Source: Chitinophaga pinensis DSM 2588 (GTDB taxonomy: Bacteria; Bacteroidota; Bacteroidia; Chitinophagales; Chitinophagaceae). From it: a DNA stretch of 64,000 nucleotides. The translations under genes were made by a program, and so were the position numbers. The stretch spans positions 806,001-870,000 of the forward strand of contig NC_013132.1 of NCBI RefSeq assembly GCF_000024005.1. The letters run 5' to 3'. Positions 15,728-24,621 of this stretch are shown one piece after another; position 1 is the stretch's first letter, and the number at the start of each line of letters is the position of its first letter. The notes under the pieces were generated by a model. That model was not told where the DNA came from and did no database searches. It saw only the letters and a list, made by a program, of their open reading frames with translations.

Positions 15728-17854
15728 ATGTCTCTCGAAAAATTTTCGTACGATAACCGTACCGTGAAATGGTTTGCATACGCCTGTATCGGCTGGGGGC
15801 TGGTCGGTATGCTCGCTGGATTATGGGCTGCACTGGCGCTCGTGCTTCCCGATCTGAATCTTGGCTATGCACCTACAACATTTGGCCGTCTGAGGCCCGT
15901 TCACACCAACGCTGTCATCTTCGCCTTTGTAGGTAACGGTATCTTCATGGGTGTGTATTACTCCCTCCAACGCCTTTGTAAAGCGCGCATGTTCAGCGAT
16001 CTGCTGAGTAAGATTCATTTCTGGGGATGGCAGGCCATCATCGCGGGTGGCGCTATCACTTTGCTGATGGGTTGTACTACCGGTAAAGAATACGCAGAAC
16101 TGGAATGGCCTTTTGATATCGCTATCACACTGATCTGGGTTGTATTCGGTGCAAACATGCTTGGTACAATCCTCCGTCGTCGTGAAATGCACCTGTACGT
16201 AGCCATCTGGTTCTACATCGGTACATGGGTGGCTATTGCGATGCTCCATATTGTGAACTCCTTTGAAATGCCGGTTTCCTTCCTGAAAAGTTACTCCTGG
16301 TATGCAGGTGTACAGGATGCTCTGGTTCAATGGTGGTATGGACACAATGCGGTGGCCTTCTTCCTGACCACGCCTTACCTTGGACTCATGTATTACTTCG
16401 TGCCTAAAGCGGCTAACAGACCCGTATACTCTTACCGCTGGTCTATCATCCACTTCTGGGCGCTGATATTCATCTATATCTGGGCAGGACCTCACCACCT
16501 GCTATATACCGCATTGCCTGAATGGGCACAATCACTGGGTACTGTATTCTCTATCATGCTGATCGCCCCATCCTGGGGAGGTATGCTGAACGGCCTGCTG
16601 ACACTGCGTGGTGCATGGGATCGTGTAAGAGAAGACGCTATTCTCAAGTTCTTCGTAGTAGCGCTGACCTGTTATGGTATGGCTACTTTCGAAGGCCCGA
16701 TGCTGTCACTGAAAAATGTGAACGCCATCAGCCACTATACTGACTGGACTATCGCACACGTACACGTAGGTGCCCTGGGATGGAATGGATTCCTCACATT
16801 CGGTATCCTGTACTGGATGTTACCTCGTCTGTTCTCTACACAGCTGTATTCCCGTAAATGGGCGAACACACACTTCTGGCTGGGTACACTGGGTATTATC
16901 TTCTATGTTATTCCGCTGTACTGGGCCGCCTTCACACAAAGCATGATGTGGAAACAATTTACTCCGGAAGGACAGCTGAAATTCCAGTTCCTGGAAACGG
17001 TTGCGACTGTTGTGCCGATGTATGCGCTTCGCGGATTAGGTGGCGTACTGTATATCTCCGGTGTGGTACTGATGATCTTCAACCTGGCTAAGACTGTGCG
17101 CAGCGGATCATTCGTTGCCAACGAGCCTGCTGAAGCAGCACCTCTGCCAAAAGAAGTACATACACACGGTAAATCTCACTGGCATAACTGGATCGAACGC
17201 AGACCTATACAGCTCGCTGTTTTCAGTCTGATTGTAGTCGGCATAGGCGGTATCCTGGAACTGATTCCGACCTTCCTCGTAAGAAGCAATATCCCTACTA
17301 TCACCAGCGTAAAACCATACACACCGCTTGAACTGCACGGTCGTGATGTATACATCAGAGAAGGTTGTTACACCTGCCACTCTCAGATGATCCGTCCATT
17401 CCGCGATGAAGTAGCCCGTTACGGTGAATACTCCAAAGCCGGTGAATTCATTTATGACCACCCGTTCCAATGGGGTTCAAAAAGAACTGGTCCTGACCTG
17501 GCGAGAATAGGAGGCAAGTATCCGCACTCATGGCATTACAACCACATGCTCGATCCGACCTCTATGTCTCCTGGCTCTATCATGCCGCAATATCCATGGT
17601 TATTTGACGAGAAGATCGACAAAGCCAAGACACCGGCAATGATCAATGCCATGCGTAAACTGGGTGTGCCTTATCCTGCAGGTTATGAAGCGAAAGCAAA
17701 TGCCGACATGCAGCAACAGGGTGAAGCAATCGCTGCAGCGCTGAAGAAAGACAAACTGGAAGTATCCTCAGATAAAGAAATCGTCGCACTGATCGCTTAT
17801 CTGCAACGCCTTGGTACAGACATCAAATCAAATACAATCGTGGAGAAAAAATAA
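15728..17854 (+). CDS. ccoNO: Fused cbb3-type cytochrome c oxidase subunits I and II (CcoNO)
   Basis: A 708-residue fusion. Residues about 10-480 form the twelve-helix heme-copper subunit CcoN, with His-rich helices such as WAGPHHLLYT and the WTIAHVHVGALGWNG segment. After a linker with one more membrane helix (about 495-520), residues 530-690 form CcoO with a single c-heme site CYTCH (Cys547, Cys550, His551) and a distal Met region. The fusion is common in Bacteroidota. It reduces oxygen at very low concentration and pumps protons. The Cu-binding and heme-binding residues appear intact. Confidence 0.94.
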   Translation: MSLEKFSYDNRTVKWFAYACIGWGLVGMLAGLWAALALVLPDLNLGYAPTTFGRLRPVHTNAVIFAFVGNGIFMGVYYSLQRLCKARMFSDLLSKIHFWGWQAIIAGGAITLLMGCTTGKEYAELEWPFDIAITLIWVVFGANMLGTILRRREMHLYVAIWFYIGTWVAIAMLHIVNSFEMPVSFLKSYSWYAGVQDALVQWWYGHNAVAFFLTTPYLGLMYYFVPKAANRPVYSYRWSIIHFWALIFIYIWAGPHHLLYTALPEWAQSLGTVFSIMLIAPSWGGMLNGLLTLRGAWDRVREDAILKFFVVALTCYGMATFEGPMLSLKNVNAISHYTDWTIAHVHVGALGWNGFLTFGILYWMLPRLFSTQLYSRKWANTHFWLGTLGIIFYVIPLYWAAFTQSMMWKQFTPEGQLKFQFLETVATVVPMYALRGLGGVLYISGVVLMIFNLAKTVRSGSFVANEPAEAAPLPKEVHTHGKSHWHNWIERRPIQLAVFSLIVVGIGGILELIPTFLVRSNIPTITSVKPYTPLELHGRDVYIREGCYTCHSQMIRPFRDEVARYGEYSKAGEFIYDHPFQWGSKRTGPDLARIGGKYPHSWHYNHMLDPTSMSPGSIMPQYPWLFDEKIDKAKTPAMINAMRKLGVPYPAGYEAKANADMQQQGEAIAAALKKDKLEVSSDKEIVALIAYLQRLGTDIKSNTIVEKK

Positions 17855-17880
17855 TCTGAACATTGTAAATCAAGCAAGAC

Positions 17881-18048
17881 ATGAAGTTTATCAACTACCT
17901 GGAATCCATCACCGGCGTAAGCATCTATCCGCTTTCTTCTCTGGTCATCTTTACAGTATTCTTCGTACTGGCTGCATGGTGGGCATTCAAAGCAGATAAA
18001 GGCATGATAGATCATATCAGCAACATTCCGCTGGATGATCACCGGTGA
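17881..18048 (+). CDS. ccoQ: Small cbb3 oxidase subunit (CcoQ-like)
   Basis: A 55-residue protein (MKFINYLESITGVSIYPLSS at its start) with one membrane helix around 18-36 (LVIFTVFFVLAAWW) followed by a short charged tail ending DDHR. It sits exactly where ccoQ is expected, 26 bp after ccoNO and 37 bp before ccoP. It is short enough to be missed by length filters. CcoQ stabilises the complex; identity rests on position and topology more than on residue conservation. Confidence 0.75.
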   Translation: MKFINYLESITGVSIYPLSSLVIFTVFFVLAAWWAFKADKGMIDHISNIPLDDHR

Positions 18049-18085
18049 CAACATGCGCATTTTACTATTCTCCAATTGCAACATT

Positions 18086-19180
18086 ATGAACAAGAAATCA
18101 ATCACTATAACAAGCCTTTTCTCCCTGTGCCTGCTGAGCGCCCTGCCAGCAGATGCACAGTACAAACCTGAGCCACCATCAGAGCTGGGACATCCGGTTG
18201 CGATTGTGTTACTGACTGTCATCATCGGACTACTCATCGCAATCGTGGTACTGGGCAGCGCTGTAATCAGTGCAATGGATATTTACAGAGAACGTGTGAA
18301 GAATGAAAAGAGCAAAACAGTTGTTTCCGCTATACTGCTCCTCGCTGGTATACTTTCTGCCAACAGCCTGTTTGCACAGGATGCAAAGGAAGCAGCAGTC
18401 AGCGTTGCACCCAATATCATCAGCGGACTTTCCGACACCTCTTTTTATCTCCTGATCTCCGTAATCGCATTACAGATCATGATCATCTTCTCCCTGCTCT
18501 ATACATTACGTGTACTGGTGGGCATGGAAAAGAAAAGGAAACCGAAAGTAGCAGTTCCCGGCAAACCTGTAAAACACTGGTTTGAGCGTCTTAATGACAC
18601 CAGGACGCTGGATGAGGCATCTGAACAGGATGAAGACATGGGCCATGATTATGACGGTATCCGCGAACTGAACAATCCAACGCCACCATGGTGGAGATGG
18701 GGTTTCTACTGCAGTATAGTATTTGCGCTTGTCTATGTCTGGCGCTTCCAGATCTCGCATTCCGCGCCTTCACAGCTGGAAGAACTAGCCATCGCAGAAG
18801 CTGCTGCTGCTGAGGCAAAAGAAGAATACCTGAAGAACGCCGCCAACAATATTGACGAAAACAACGTCAGCCTGCTGAACAGCGCAGATGATATCGCTAC
18901 CGGACAAAAACTCTTCTCCTCCAATTGTGCGCCTTGTCATGGCGCTCAGGGACAAGGGATCGTTGGTCCTAACCTGACGGATGATTATTGGTTGCACGGA
19001 GGGAAACTAAAAGCTGTCTTCTCCACCATCAAATATGGGGTACCTGAAAAGGGTATGAAATCGTGGAAAGATGACTTCTCGCCGAAACAACTGGCACAAC
19101 TGGCCAGCTATATCAAAAGCATTCACGGCTCCAATCCTCCTAATCCGAAAGAAGCACAGGGCGCATTGGAAAAAGAATAA
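18086..19180 (+). CDS. ccoP: cbb3 oxidase c-type cytochrome subunit (CcoP)
   Basis: A 364-residue membrane-bound cytochrome c. From ATG 18086 there is a signal-like helix, further hydrophobic segments near 35-60, 75-95 and 115-140, the conserved PTPPWWRWGFY motif before another helix (about 200-218), and a C-terminal domain with one heme c site CAPCH (Cys281-His285) and a downstream Met. Proteobacterial CcoP has two heme sites; only one is present here, as is usual in this phylum. An in-frame ATG at 18035 would overlap ccoQ and is less likely. Confidence 0.9.
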   Translation: MNKKSITITSLFSLCLLSALPADAQYKPEPPSELGHPVAIVLLTVIIGLLIAIVVLGSAVISAMDIYRERVKNEKSKTVVSAILLLAGILSANSLFAQDAKEAAVSVAPNIISGLSDTSFYLLISVIALQIMIIFSLLYTLRVLVGMEKKRKPKVAVPGKPVKHWFERLNDTRTLDEASEQDEDMGHDYDGIRELNNPTPPWWRWGFYCSIVFALVYVWRFQISHSAPSQLEELAIAEAAAAEAKEEYLKNAANNIDENNVSLLNSADDIATGQKLFSSNCAPCHGAQGQGIVGPNLTDDYWLHGGKLKAVFSTIKYGVPEKGMKSWKDDFSPKQLAQLASYIKSIHGSNPPNPKEAQGALEKE

Positions 19181-19195
19181 GAAAAAGCATTTGTG

Positions 19196-20578
19196 ATGGA
19201 AGAAACGTTCAGAGATAGCATCGCTACTGTTGATAGACAGGGAAAAAGAAGCTGGATATTCAGCCAGCAACCGAAAGGAAAATTTTATAACGCAAGGAGT
19301 GTGCTGAGCTTCCTTTATTTTCTTGCGTTTTTTGCCGGACCGTTCATTCAGTTGAACGGCCGGCCCCTGTTTTTATTCAATGTTGTAGAAGGTCGGTTCA
19401 TCCTGTTTGGCGCCATATTCTGGCCACAGGATTTTTTCATTTTCGGTCTGGCTATGGTGGCCTTCATTCTGTTTGTCGTATTATTTACCATGGCCTTTGG
19501 CCGCCTGTTCTGCGGATGGGCATGTCCGCAAACCATCTTTATGGAGATGCTGTTCCGCAGAATAGAATACTGGATCGAAGGAGACGCCGCCGCACAGAAA
19601 ATGCTGCAACAGGCGCCCTGGAATACCGACAAAATAATTAAGAAAACCAGCAAGCATATCCTCTTTTACCTCCTGTCTTTCCTGATTGCCAATACCTTCC
19701 TGGCTTATATCATCGGTATGAAAAGCCTGACGGAGATCATTACCGGACCAGTAACTGAGCATACCGGCGGACTGGCCACCATGATCGTTTTTGCAGGCGT
19801 ATTCTACAGCGTATTTGCCTTCTTCAGAGAGCAGGTGTGTACCATAGTATGTCCATATGGACGCTTACAGGGTGTATTACTGGACAGGGATTCTGTCGTA
19901 GTCGCTTATGATTATACCAGAGGTGAACCACGCGGGCATTTCAAAAAGAATGCGGACAATAACCTGGGTGATTGTATTGATTGTAATCAATGTGTGAAGG
20001 TTTGTCCGACTGGTATCGACATCCGCAACGGTACACAGCTTGAGTGTGTGAATTGTACCGCCTGCATAGACGCGTGTAACTTCATGATGGAAAAAGTAGG
20101 TCGCCCGCTGGATCTCATCCGTTACGCCTCCGAAAATGGGATCGCCAATAAACAGCCTTTACGCTTTACACCACGACTGAAGATCTATACTTCCATACTG
20201 GTTATTTTGCTGACAGCCATCACCTGGATGTTGGCCAGCCGCAAACCTGTCAGCGGTACAATTATCCGTACCGCAGGTATGTTATACCAGGAAAGAGGCC
20301 TAGACAGTATCTCTAATCTTTACCGTATCAAACTTGTCAACAAGACAACCGCCGACATCCCCCTGACGCTCAGACTGGAAGATGTACACGGTAAAATAGA
20401 GTTGCTGGGTCACCCGCAGATACTGGTAAAAGAAGAAGATCAGGGTGAGGGTATTTTCTTTGTGATACTACCCCGTACAGCGATCAGCAAACGTAAGACG
20501 CCTCTTCGCATTTCCCTCTATGAAGGAGATAAAAAGACCGGTACACTCAACACCACATTTCTGGGACCGGCCAGATAA
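19196..20578 (+). CDS. ccoG: cbb3 oxidase accessory ferredoxin-like protein CcoG (FixG/RdxA)
   Basis: A 460-residue membrane protein with two 4Fe-4S ferredoxin-type clusters: CIDCNQCVKVCP starting at Cys260, then CVNCTACIDAC. It also has the conserved CGWACPQTIFMEML and VCTIVCPYGRLQG segments and a C-terminal beta-sandwich domain after a last helix. CcoG reduces copper for delivery to the oxidase. I start it at ATG 19196; a GTG one codon earlier is possible. It is 15 bp after ccoP, so one operon. Confidence 0.93.
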   Translation: MEETFRDSIATVDRQGKRSWIFSQQPKGKFYNARSVLSFLYFLAFFAGPFIQLNGRPLFLFNVVEGRFILFGAIFWPQDFFIFGLAMVAFILFVVLFTMAFGRLFCGWACPQTIFMEMLFRRIEYWIEGDAAAQKMLQQAPWNTDKIIKKTSKHILFYLLSFLIANTFLAYIIGMKSLTEIITGPVTEHTGGLATMIVFAGVFYSVFAFFREQVCTIVCPYGRLQGVLLDRDSVVVAYDYTRGEPRGHFKKNADNNLGDCIDCNQCVKVCPTGIDIRNGTQLECVNCTACIDACNFMMEKVGRPLDLIRYASENGIANKQPLRFTPRLKIYTSILVILLTAITWMLASRKPVSGTIIRTAGMLYQERGLDSISNLYRIKLVNKTTADIPLTLRLEDVHGKIELLGHPQILVKEEDQGEGIFFVILPRTAISKRKTPLRISLYEGDKKTGTLNTTFLGPAR

Positions 20579-20602
20579 TTCACAACAGTAAAATTTACAG
20601 TC

Positions 20603-21040
20603 ATGAACTGGGGTCATAAAATCATCATCGTATTCATACTCTTTGCAGCAGGTATCCTTACCCTCGTAACCAAAAGTATGCATACACGCATCGATATGGT
20701 CACACCCGACTACTATGCGGAAGAACTCAAGTACCAGCAGGTGATCGATGGCAGGAGGGAAGCGCAGTCGCTTTCCGCACCTGTCAGCATCAACCAGTCA
20801 GTACAATCCATTGGGGTACTTTTTCCGGCTGAGATGCACGGAGTCGCCCTGAAAGGCACTGTATTGTTCTACCGCGCATCCGATTCCCGTCAGGATGTTT
20901 CCGTTCCACTCAAAACGGACGAAAACGGACTGATGCTGGTCAGCAAACGGAGTTTCAGGAAAGGGAACTACCGGGTGCAGTTACAATGGGAAGCCGGTGG
21001 TAAAAACTACTTCCAGGAGAACTTAGTCACCATCAACTAA
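20603..21040 (+). CDS. ccoH: FixH/CcoH-family oxidase assembly protein
   Basis: A 145-residue protein with one N-terminal helix (about 7-25), followed by VTPDYYAEELKYQQVID, the typical FixH signature, and an exported beta-rich domain. FixH acts with FixG, FixI and FixS in cbb3 maturation; the same four partners are encoded here. It lies 24 bp after ccoG and 6 bp before the next gene. Confidence 0.88.
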   Translation: MNWGHKIIIVFILFAAGILTLVTKSMHTRIDMVTPDYYAEELKYQQVIDGRREAQSLSAPVSINQSVQSIGVLFPAEMHGVALKGTVLFYRASDSRQDVSVPLKTDENGLMLVSKRSFRKGNYRVQLQWEAGGKNYFQENLVTIN

Positions 21041-21046
21041 TAGCAA

Positions 21047-21763
21047 ATGTTCCTGACCTTGTTATACGCCTTATCAATGGGTTTCATCGGCAGCTTCCAC
21101 TGCATCGGTATGTGTGGTCCCATTGCGCTTACCTTACCGGTACAGCACCTGGACGGTGTACGTAAACAAACGGGCATTCTTTTATACAATGCCGGCAGGA
21201 TCACCGCATATGCCATTCCCGGCACTATTGCCGGATGGCTTGGACGACAGTTCTTCCTGGGAGGATTACAGCAATGGTTATCAGTAACGCTTGGATGTGG
21301 TATACTGTTGTTCATCTTATGCCGCTATGTCCTGAACAAGGTACATATCCGGATGAATACCAGCTTTTATGATCGCCACATCAAAAGAATGCTGGGCGAT
21401 CTCCTGCGGCGCAGGCAATTACATACGCTATATGGCATCGGTTTCCTGAACGGGCTCTTACCCTGCGGACTTGTCTGGTTTGCTGTCACCGGTGCAATTG
21501 CCACCGGTAGCTACATCCAGGGCGCTCTGTTCATGATGGCTTTCGGTCTGGGTACCTTACCTGCAATGATCGCTATTACCTGGTGCAACGATCTTATCAG
21601 TATCAACCTGCGTAACCGTTTACGTCACTGTATACCTTACGCAATGACGATCATGGCACTGCTCCTGATCATGCGCGGGCTCAATCTCAACATTCCTTAC
21701 GTCAGTCCGGTATTACCTGCTCCCAACGAAAGGGTAATGCAACACTGTTATAAACCTTCCTGA
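21047..21763 (+). CDS. TauE/SafE (UreH-like) membrane protein of the oxidase cluster
   Basis: A 238-residue membrane protein with about six helices. Two helices carry Cys motifs, CIGMCGP at residues 19-25 and LPCG in the middle, as in the DsbD/CcdA-related UreH-like transmembrane family. In Bacteroidota such a gene often ends the cco cluster. A role in copper or thiol handling for oxidase assembly is inferred from position; sulfite export, as the family name suggests, is unlikely here. Its stop is one nucleotide before the hemN start, so they are translated together. Confidence 0.78.
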   Translation: MFLTLLYALSMGFIGSFHCIGMCGPIALTLPVQHLDGVRKQTGILLYNAGRITAYAIPGTIAGWLGRQFFLGGLQQWLSVTLGCGILLFILCRYVLNKVHIRMNTSFYDRHIKRMLGDLLRRRQLHTLYGIGFLNGLLPCGLVWFAVTGAIATGSYIQGALFMMAFGLGTLPAMIAITWCNDLISINLRNRLRHCIPYAMTIMALLLIMRGLNLNIPYVSPVLPAPNERVMQHCYKPS

Positions 21764-21764
21764 T

Positions 21765-23123
21765 ATGCAACTCATCAGAAAATATAATACCGCTGCTCCC
21801 CGCTATACCAGTTATCCCACAGTACCTTACTGGGATGAATCTTCTTTCAATACCGATACCTGGAAGCAGGCTTTGCTGCAATCCTTCCGCGCCACAAACG
21901 ATACCGAAGGAATCAGCATTTACATCCACCTGCCTTATTGTGAACAGTTGTGTACATACTGTGGCTGTAATAAGCATATTACAGTCAATCACGGGGTAGA
22001 AGCGCCTTATATTGATTCGCTGCTGAAGGAATGGTCATTATACCTGGAATTATTCAAAAAACGGCCACGCATCAGGGAAATACATCTCGGTGGAGGCACA
22101 CCGACTTTCTTCAGTCCGGAGAATCTTCATCAGCTCTTATCAGGCATCTATATGCAGGCCGACCTGCTACCGGATGCAACCCTCAGTTTCGAAGGCCATC
22201 CTAATAACACCACCACGGCACACATGCTTACACTCTACAATCTCGGCTTTCGCCGTATGAGTCTCGGCATCCAGGACTTCGATCCGCAGGTACAGGATAT
22301 CATCAACCGTATACAACCTTATGAAACGGTAGAGCGGGTAACCGCTGCCGCCAGAGAAATCGGTTATACCTCCATTAACTATGACCTGGTATACGGATTG
22401 CCCTTGCAGACTATCACAAGTGTAAAGGATACCATCAGCAAAGTCATGCAGCTGCGGCCTGATAGAATTTCCTTCTACAGTTATGCACATGTTCCCTGGG
22501 TGAAAGGTGTCGGACAAAGGCGATATGCTGAAGAAGATCTTCCAAAGGACGAAGAGAAAAGAGCCCTCTATGAACTGGGTAAAACAATGTTTGCTGAAAG
22601 CGGTTATACAGAGATTGGTATGGACCACTTTGCCCTGCCGCACGACAGCTTATACCACGCCTGCAAACAGGGTTCACTGCACAGGAACTTTATGGGTTAT
22701 ACCGATCACCATACCTCACTGATGATCGGCTTAGGTGCTTCTTCCATAGGAGATAGCTGGTATGCATATGCACAGAATGAAAAGAAGATTACTACCTGGC
22801 AACAGTTGGTCAACAGTGGTCAGTTCCCGGTTGTAAGAGGACACATACTCGATACGGAAGATCTGCTCCTTCGTCGTCATATCCACGCACTCATGTGTGG
22901 TTTAGATACCCGCTGGACACCGGACGACAATATTGACAGCGTAATGGAAGAAAGCCTGCAAAGGCTTACTGAGCTTGAGAAAGATGGCTTGGTGGATATA
23001 CAGTATGGCAGCGTTACCGTCACAGAAAAAGGCAGACCTTTCATCCGTAATATCTGTATGGCGTTTGATGCCCGCTTGTGGAGAAAGCTGCCGCATTCCC
23101 AACTGTTCAGCAACGCAATCTGA
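21765..23123 (+). CDS. hemN: Oxygen-independent coproporphyrinogen III oxidase (HemN)
   Basis: A 452-residue radical SAM enzyme that converts coproporphyrinogen III to protoporphyrinogen IX without oxygen. The cluster motif is CEQLCTYCGC (Cys59, Cys63, Cys66, with Cys68 also conserved in HemN), followed by the HLGGGTPTF SAM-binding segment and a C-terminal HemN domain. Length and the N-terminal APRYTSYP motif fit true HemN rather than HemW. Placement at the end of the cbb3 cluster makes sense, since heme is needed when oxygen is scarce. A terminator follows. Confidence 0.94.
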   Translation: MQLIRKYNTAAPRYTSYPTVPYWDESSFNTDTWKQALLQSFRATNDTEGISIYIHLPYCEQLCTYCGCNKHITVNHGVEAPYIDSLLKEWSLYLELFKKRPRIREIHLGGGTPTFFSPENLHQLLSGIYMQADLLPDATLSFEGHPNNTTTAHMLTLYNLGFRRMSLGIQDFDPQVQDIINRIQPYETVERVTAAAREIGYTSINYDLVYGLPLQTITSVKDTISKVMQLRPDRISFYSYAHVPWVKGVGQRRYAEEDLPKDEEKRALYELGKTMFAESGYTEIGMDHFALPHDSLYHACKQGSLHRNFMGYTDHHTSLMIGLGASSIGDSWYAYAQNEKKITTWQQLVNSGQFPVVRGHILDTEDLLLRRHIHALMCGLDTRWTPDDNIDSVMEESLQRLTELEKDGLVDIQYGSVTVTEKGRPFIRNICMAFDARLWRKLPHSQLFSNAI

Positions 23124-23170
23124 TACAACTTTCACTTATTTACTTCATTATTATCACTTTATAAGCAACT

Positions 23171-23202
23171 GTATCCCGTTATCCAAATGCGGGATACTTT
23201 TT
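23171..23202 (+). terminator. Terminator of the hemN transcript
   Basis: GTATCCCG (23171-23178) pairs with CGGGATAC (23190-23197) across an 11-nt loop, followed by five T residues. Confidence 0.8.
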
Positions 23203-23231
23203 CCAAAAAATGGAATTTCTAAACAGCAGAT

Positions 23232-23372
23232 ATGAAGCACGATAAAAACAGCTTAGGGCTGCTTATCGAAGCAATGAAAATCTAGAAAGTATGATCGGCG
23301 GAAATGCTTGTGGGGTGTGGATTCTGGCGGGCATTAAAAAAGTCTGACCGTGTTTACAATCAGACTTTCTTG
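23232..23372 (+). ncRNA. Possible small RNA or leader fragment with terminator
   Basis: A hairpin with CGATAA/TTATCG outer and CAGC/GCTG inner arms (23240-23268) is followed about 70 nt later by a second hairpin, AAGTCTGA (23340-23347) with TCAGACTT (23360-23367) and a T-rich tail. A free-standing terminator after the hemN terminator implies a short transcript here. A 17-codon ORF (23232-23285) overlaps the first hairpin. No known RNA family is recognised and no clear promoter is seen. Confidence 0.25.
23338..23372 (+). terminator. Second hairpin terminator downstream of hemN
   Basis: AAGTCTGA (23340-23347) and TCAGACTT (23360-23367) form an 8-bp stem with a 12-nt loop followed by TTCTTG; preceded by an A-run, so it could work in both directions. 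Confidence 0.65.
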
Positions 23373-23465
23373 TTATGTGAATGGGTTAGTAAGTACAGGG
23401 AACAAAAATTCCCTACACAATATTAAAAAGAATTTCATCACAAAAGAAAAAAATTGCAAACTTTT

Positions 23466-23496
23466 TTATTCACACCACTAAAAAAAGTGTGGATAA
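23466..23496. promoter_or_regulatory. Pair of DnaA-box-like sequences
   Basis: TTATTCACA (23466-23474) and, in the opposite direction, TGTGGATAA (23488-23496, a perfect TTATCCACA on the minus strand). Both fit TTATNCACA. They lie in a strongly AT-rich stretch. TTATCCAAA (23179-23187) is a weaker third copy. This may be a DnaA-regulated site or coincidence; it is too few boxes to call an origin. Confidence 0.3.
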
Positions 23497-23578
23497 CAAC
23501 AGTTACAAAGAAGCGTTAAAACTTTGTCTCTCATCTTCATGAAACGTAACGCATGAACAATAATATCGGATTCTCTAC

Positions 23579-23586
23579 TACCTTTG
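23579..23586 (+). promoter_or_regulatory. Candidate -7 element (TACCTTTG) for the LpxD-like gene
   Basis: TACCTTTG matches TAnnTTTG and ends 21 nt before the ATG at 23608. The -33 position has no clear TTTG. Confidence 0.4.
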
Positions 23587-23607
23587 CCTTACTAAACAAC
23601 AGAAAAC

Positions 23608-24552
23608 ATGAAGTTTAACGAACCGATCGCGGTAACGGAAATAGCAGCATTCATAGGCGCTACGCTGGAAGGCGACGAGAAACTGATGGCCACCGGCATC
23701 AACGAAATACATAAGGTTGAACCAGGTGACATCTCTTTCGTGGATTTCGAAAAGTACTATGATGCCTGTCTGCGTTCTGCGGCGACGATTATCATCATCA
23801 ATAAAAAAGTTACTTGCCCTCCGGGTAAAGTTTTACTGATAACAGACGATCCATTCAGCGCTTATGTAAAACTGGTTAAACGCTTCCGACCATTCCAACC
23901 TTCCACCAGTCCCATCAGCGATACTGCTGTAATAGGCGAGGGCACTATCATACAGCCGAATGTATTCATCGGTAATAATGTCACCATCGGCACCAACTGC
24001 ATCATCCATCCGAACGTAACTATTTACGACAACTCCATCATCGGTAACAATGTGATCATACATGCCGGTAGCGTAATCGGAGCGGATGCTTTCTACTTCA
24101 AGAAAAGAGCGAACAGGGAAGTGATGTATGACAAACTGGAAAGCTGTGGAAGAGTGATCATCGAAGACGACGTGGAGATCGGCGCAAGCTGTACGATAGA
24201 CAAAGGGGTGAGTGGTGATACCATCATCGGTCGTGGCACAAAATTCGATAACATGATCCATATAGGACACGGTACGGTGATCGGCCGTAACTGTCTCTTC
24301 GCTGGTCAGGTAGGTGTAGGTGGTAAAGCACACATCGAAGACAACGTAATACTCTGGGGTCAGGTAGGCGTATCCAAAGACCTTACCATCGGTAAAGGCG
24401 CCATCGTGCTTGCACAAAGTGGTGTTCCTTCTTCTCTCGAAGGAGGTAAGACTTATTTTGGTTCGCCGGTAGAAGATGCCCGCACCAAAATGAAAGAACT
24501 CTCCTGGATCAAACGTATCCCTGAGATCTGGCAGAAACTGGGTGGCAATTGA
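23608..24552 (+). CDS. LpxD-like UDP-3-O-acylglucosamine N-acyltransferase paralogue
   Basis: A 314-residue acyltransferase with an N-terminal LpxD-type domain (1-100) and a left-handed parallel beta-helix of hexapeptide repeats (105-275). The catalytic-type His is His221 in MIHIGHGTVIG. The segment where LpxD has a second His (NGHMEI in E. coli) reads WGQVGVSKDLTI, so that residue is absent. Canonical LpxD is about 340 residues. It may therefore be the shorter second LpxD-type protein found in Bacteroidota, acting on lipid A or another sugar nucleotide. It stands alone between two terminators. Confidence 0.75.
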   Translation: MKFNEPIAVTEIAAFIGATLEGDEKLMATGINEIHKVEPGDISFVDFEKYYDACLRSAATIIIINKKVTCPPGKVLLITDDPFSAYVKLVKRFRPFQPSTSPISDTAVIGEGTIIQPNVFIGNNVTIGTNCIIHPNVTIYDNSIIGNNVIIHAGSVIGADAFYFKKRANREVMYDKLESCGRVIIEDDVEIGASCTIDKGVSGDTIIGRGTKFDNMIHIGHGTVIGRNCLFAGQVGVGGKAHIEDNVILWGQVGVSKDLTIGKGAIVLAQSGVPSSLEGGKTYFGSPVEDARTKMKELSWIKRIPEIWQKLGGN

Positions 24553-24564
24553 TATTTTCTATAA

Positions 24565-24606
24565 AAGGGGCTTCATGCAGACACTACGCATGAAGCCTTT
24601 TTGTTT
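24565..24606 (+). terminator. Terminator after the LpxD-like gene
   Basis: GGCTTCATGC and GCATGAAGCC form a 10-bp stem with a 9-nt loop followed by TTTTTG. Confidence 0.88.
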
Positions 24607-24621
24607 GTTTAAGCACGACAT

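Larger units (their letters stand above)
23124..23607. other. 484-bp noncoding region between hemN and lpxD
   Basis: Holds two hairpin terminators, a third hairpin (23240-23268), a doubtful 17-codon ORF (23232-23285), an AT-rich stretch with two oppositely oriented DnaA-box-like sequences (23466-23474 and 23488-23496), and a candidate -7 element for lpxD (TACCTTTG, 23579-23586). No larger gene is seen on either strand. Confidence 0.6.
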
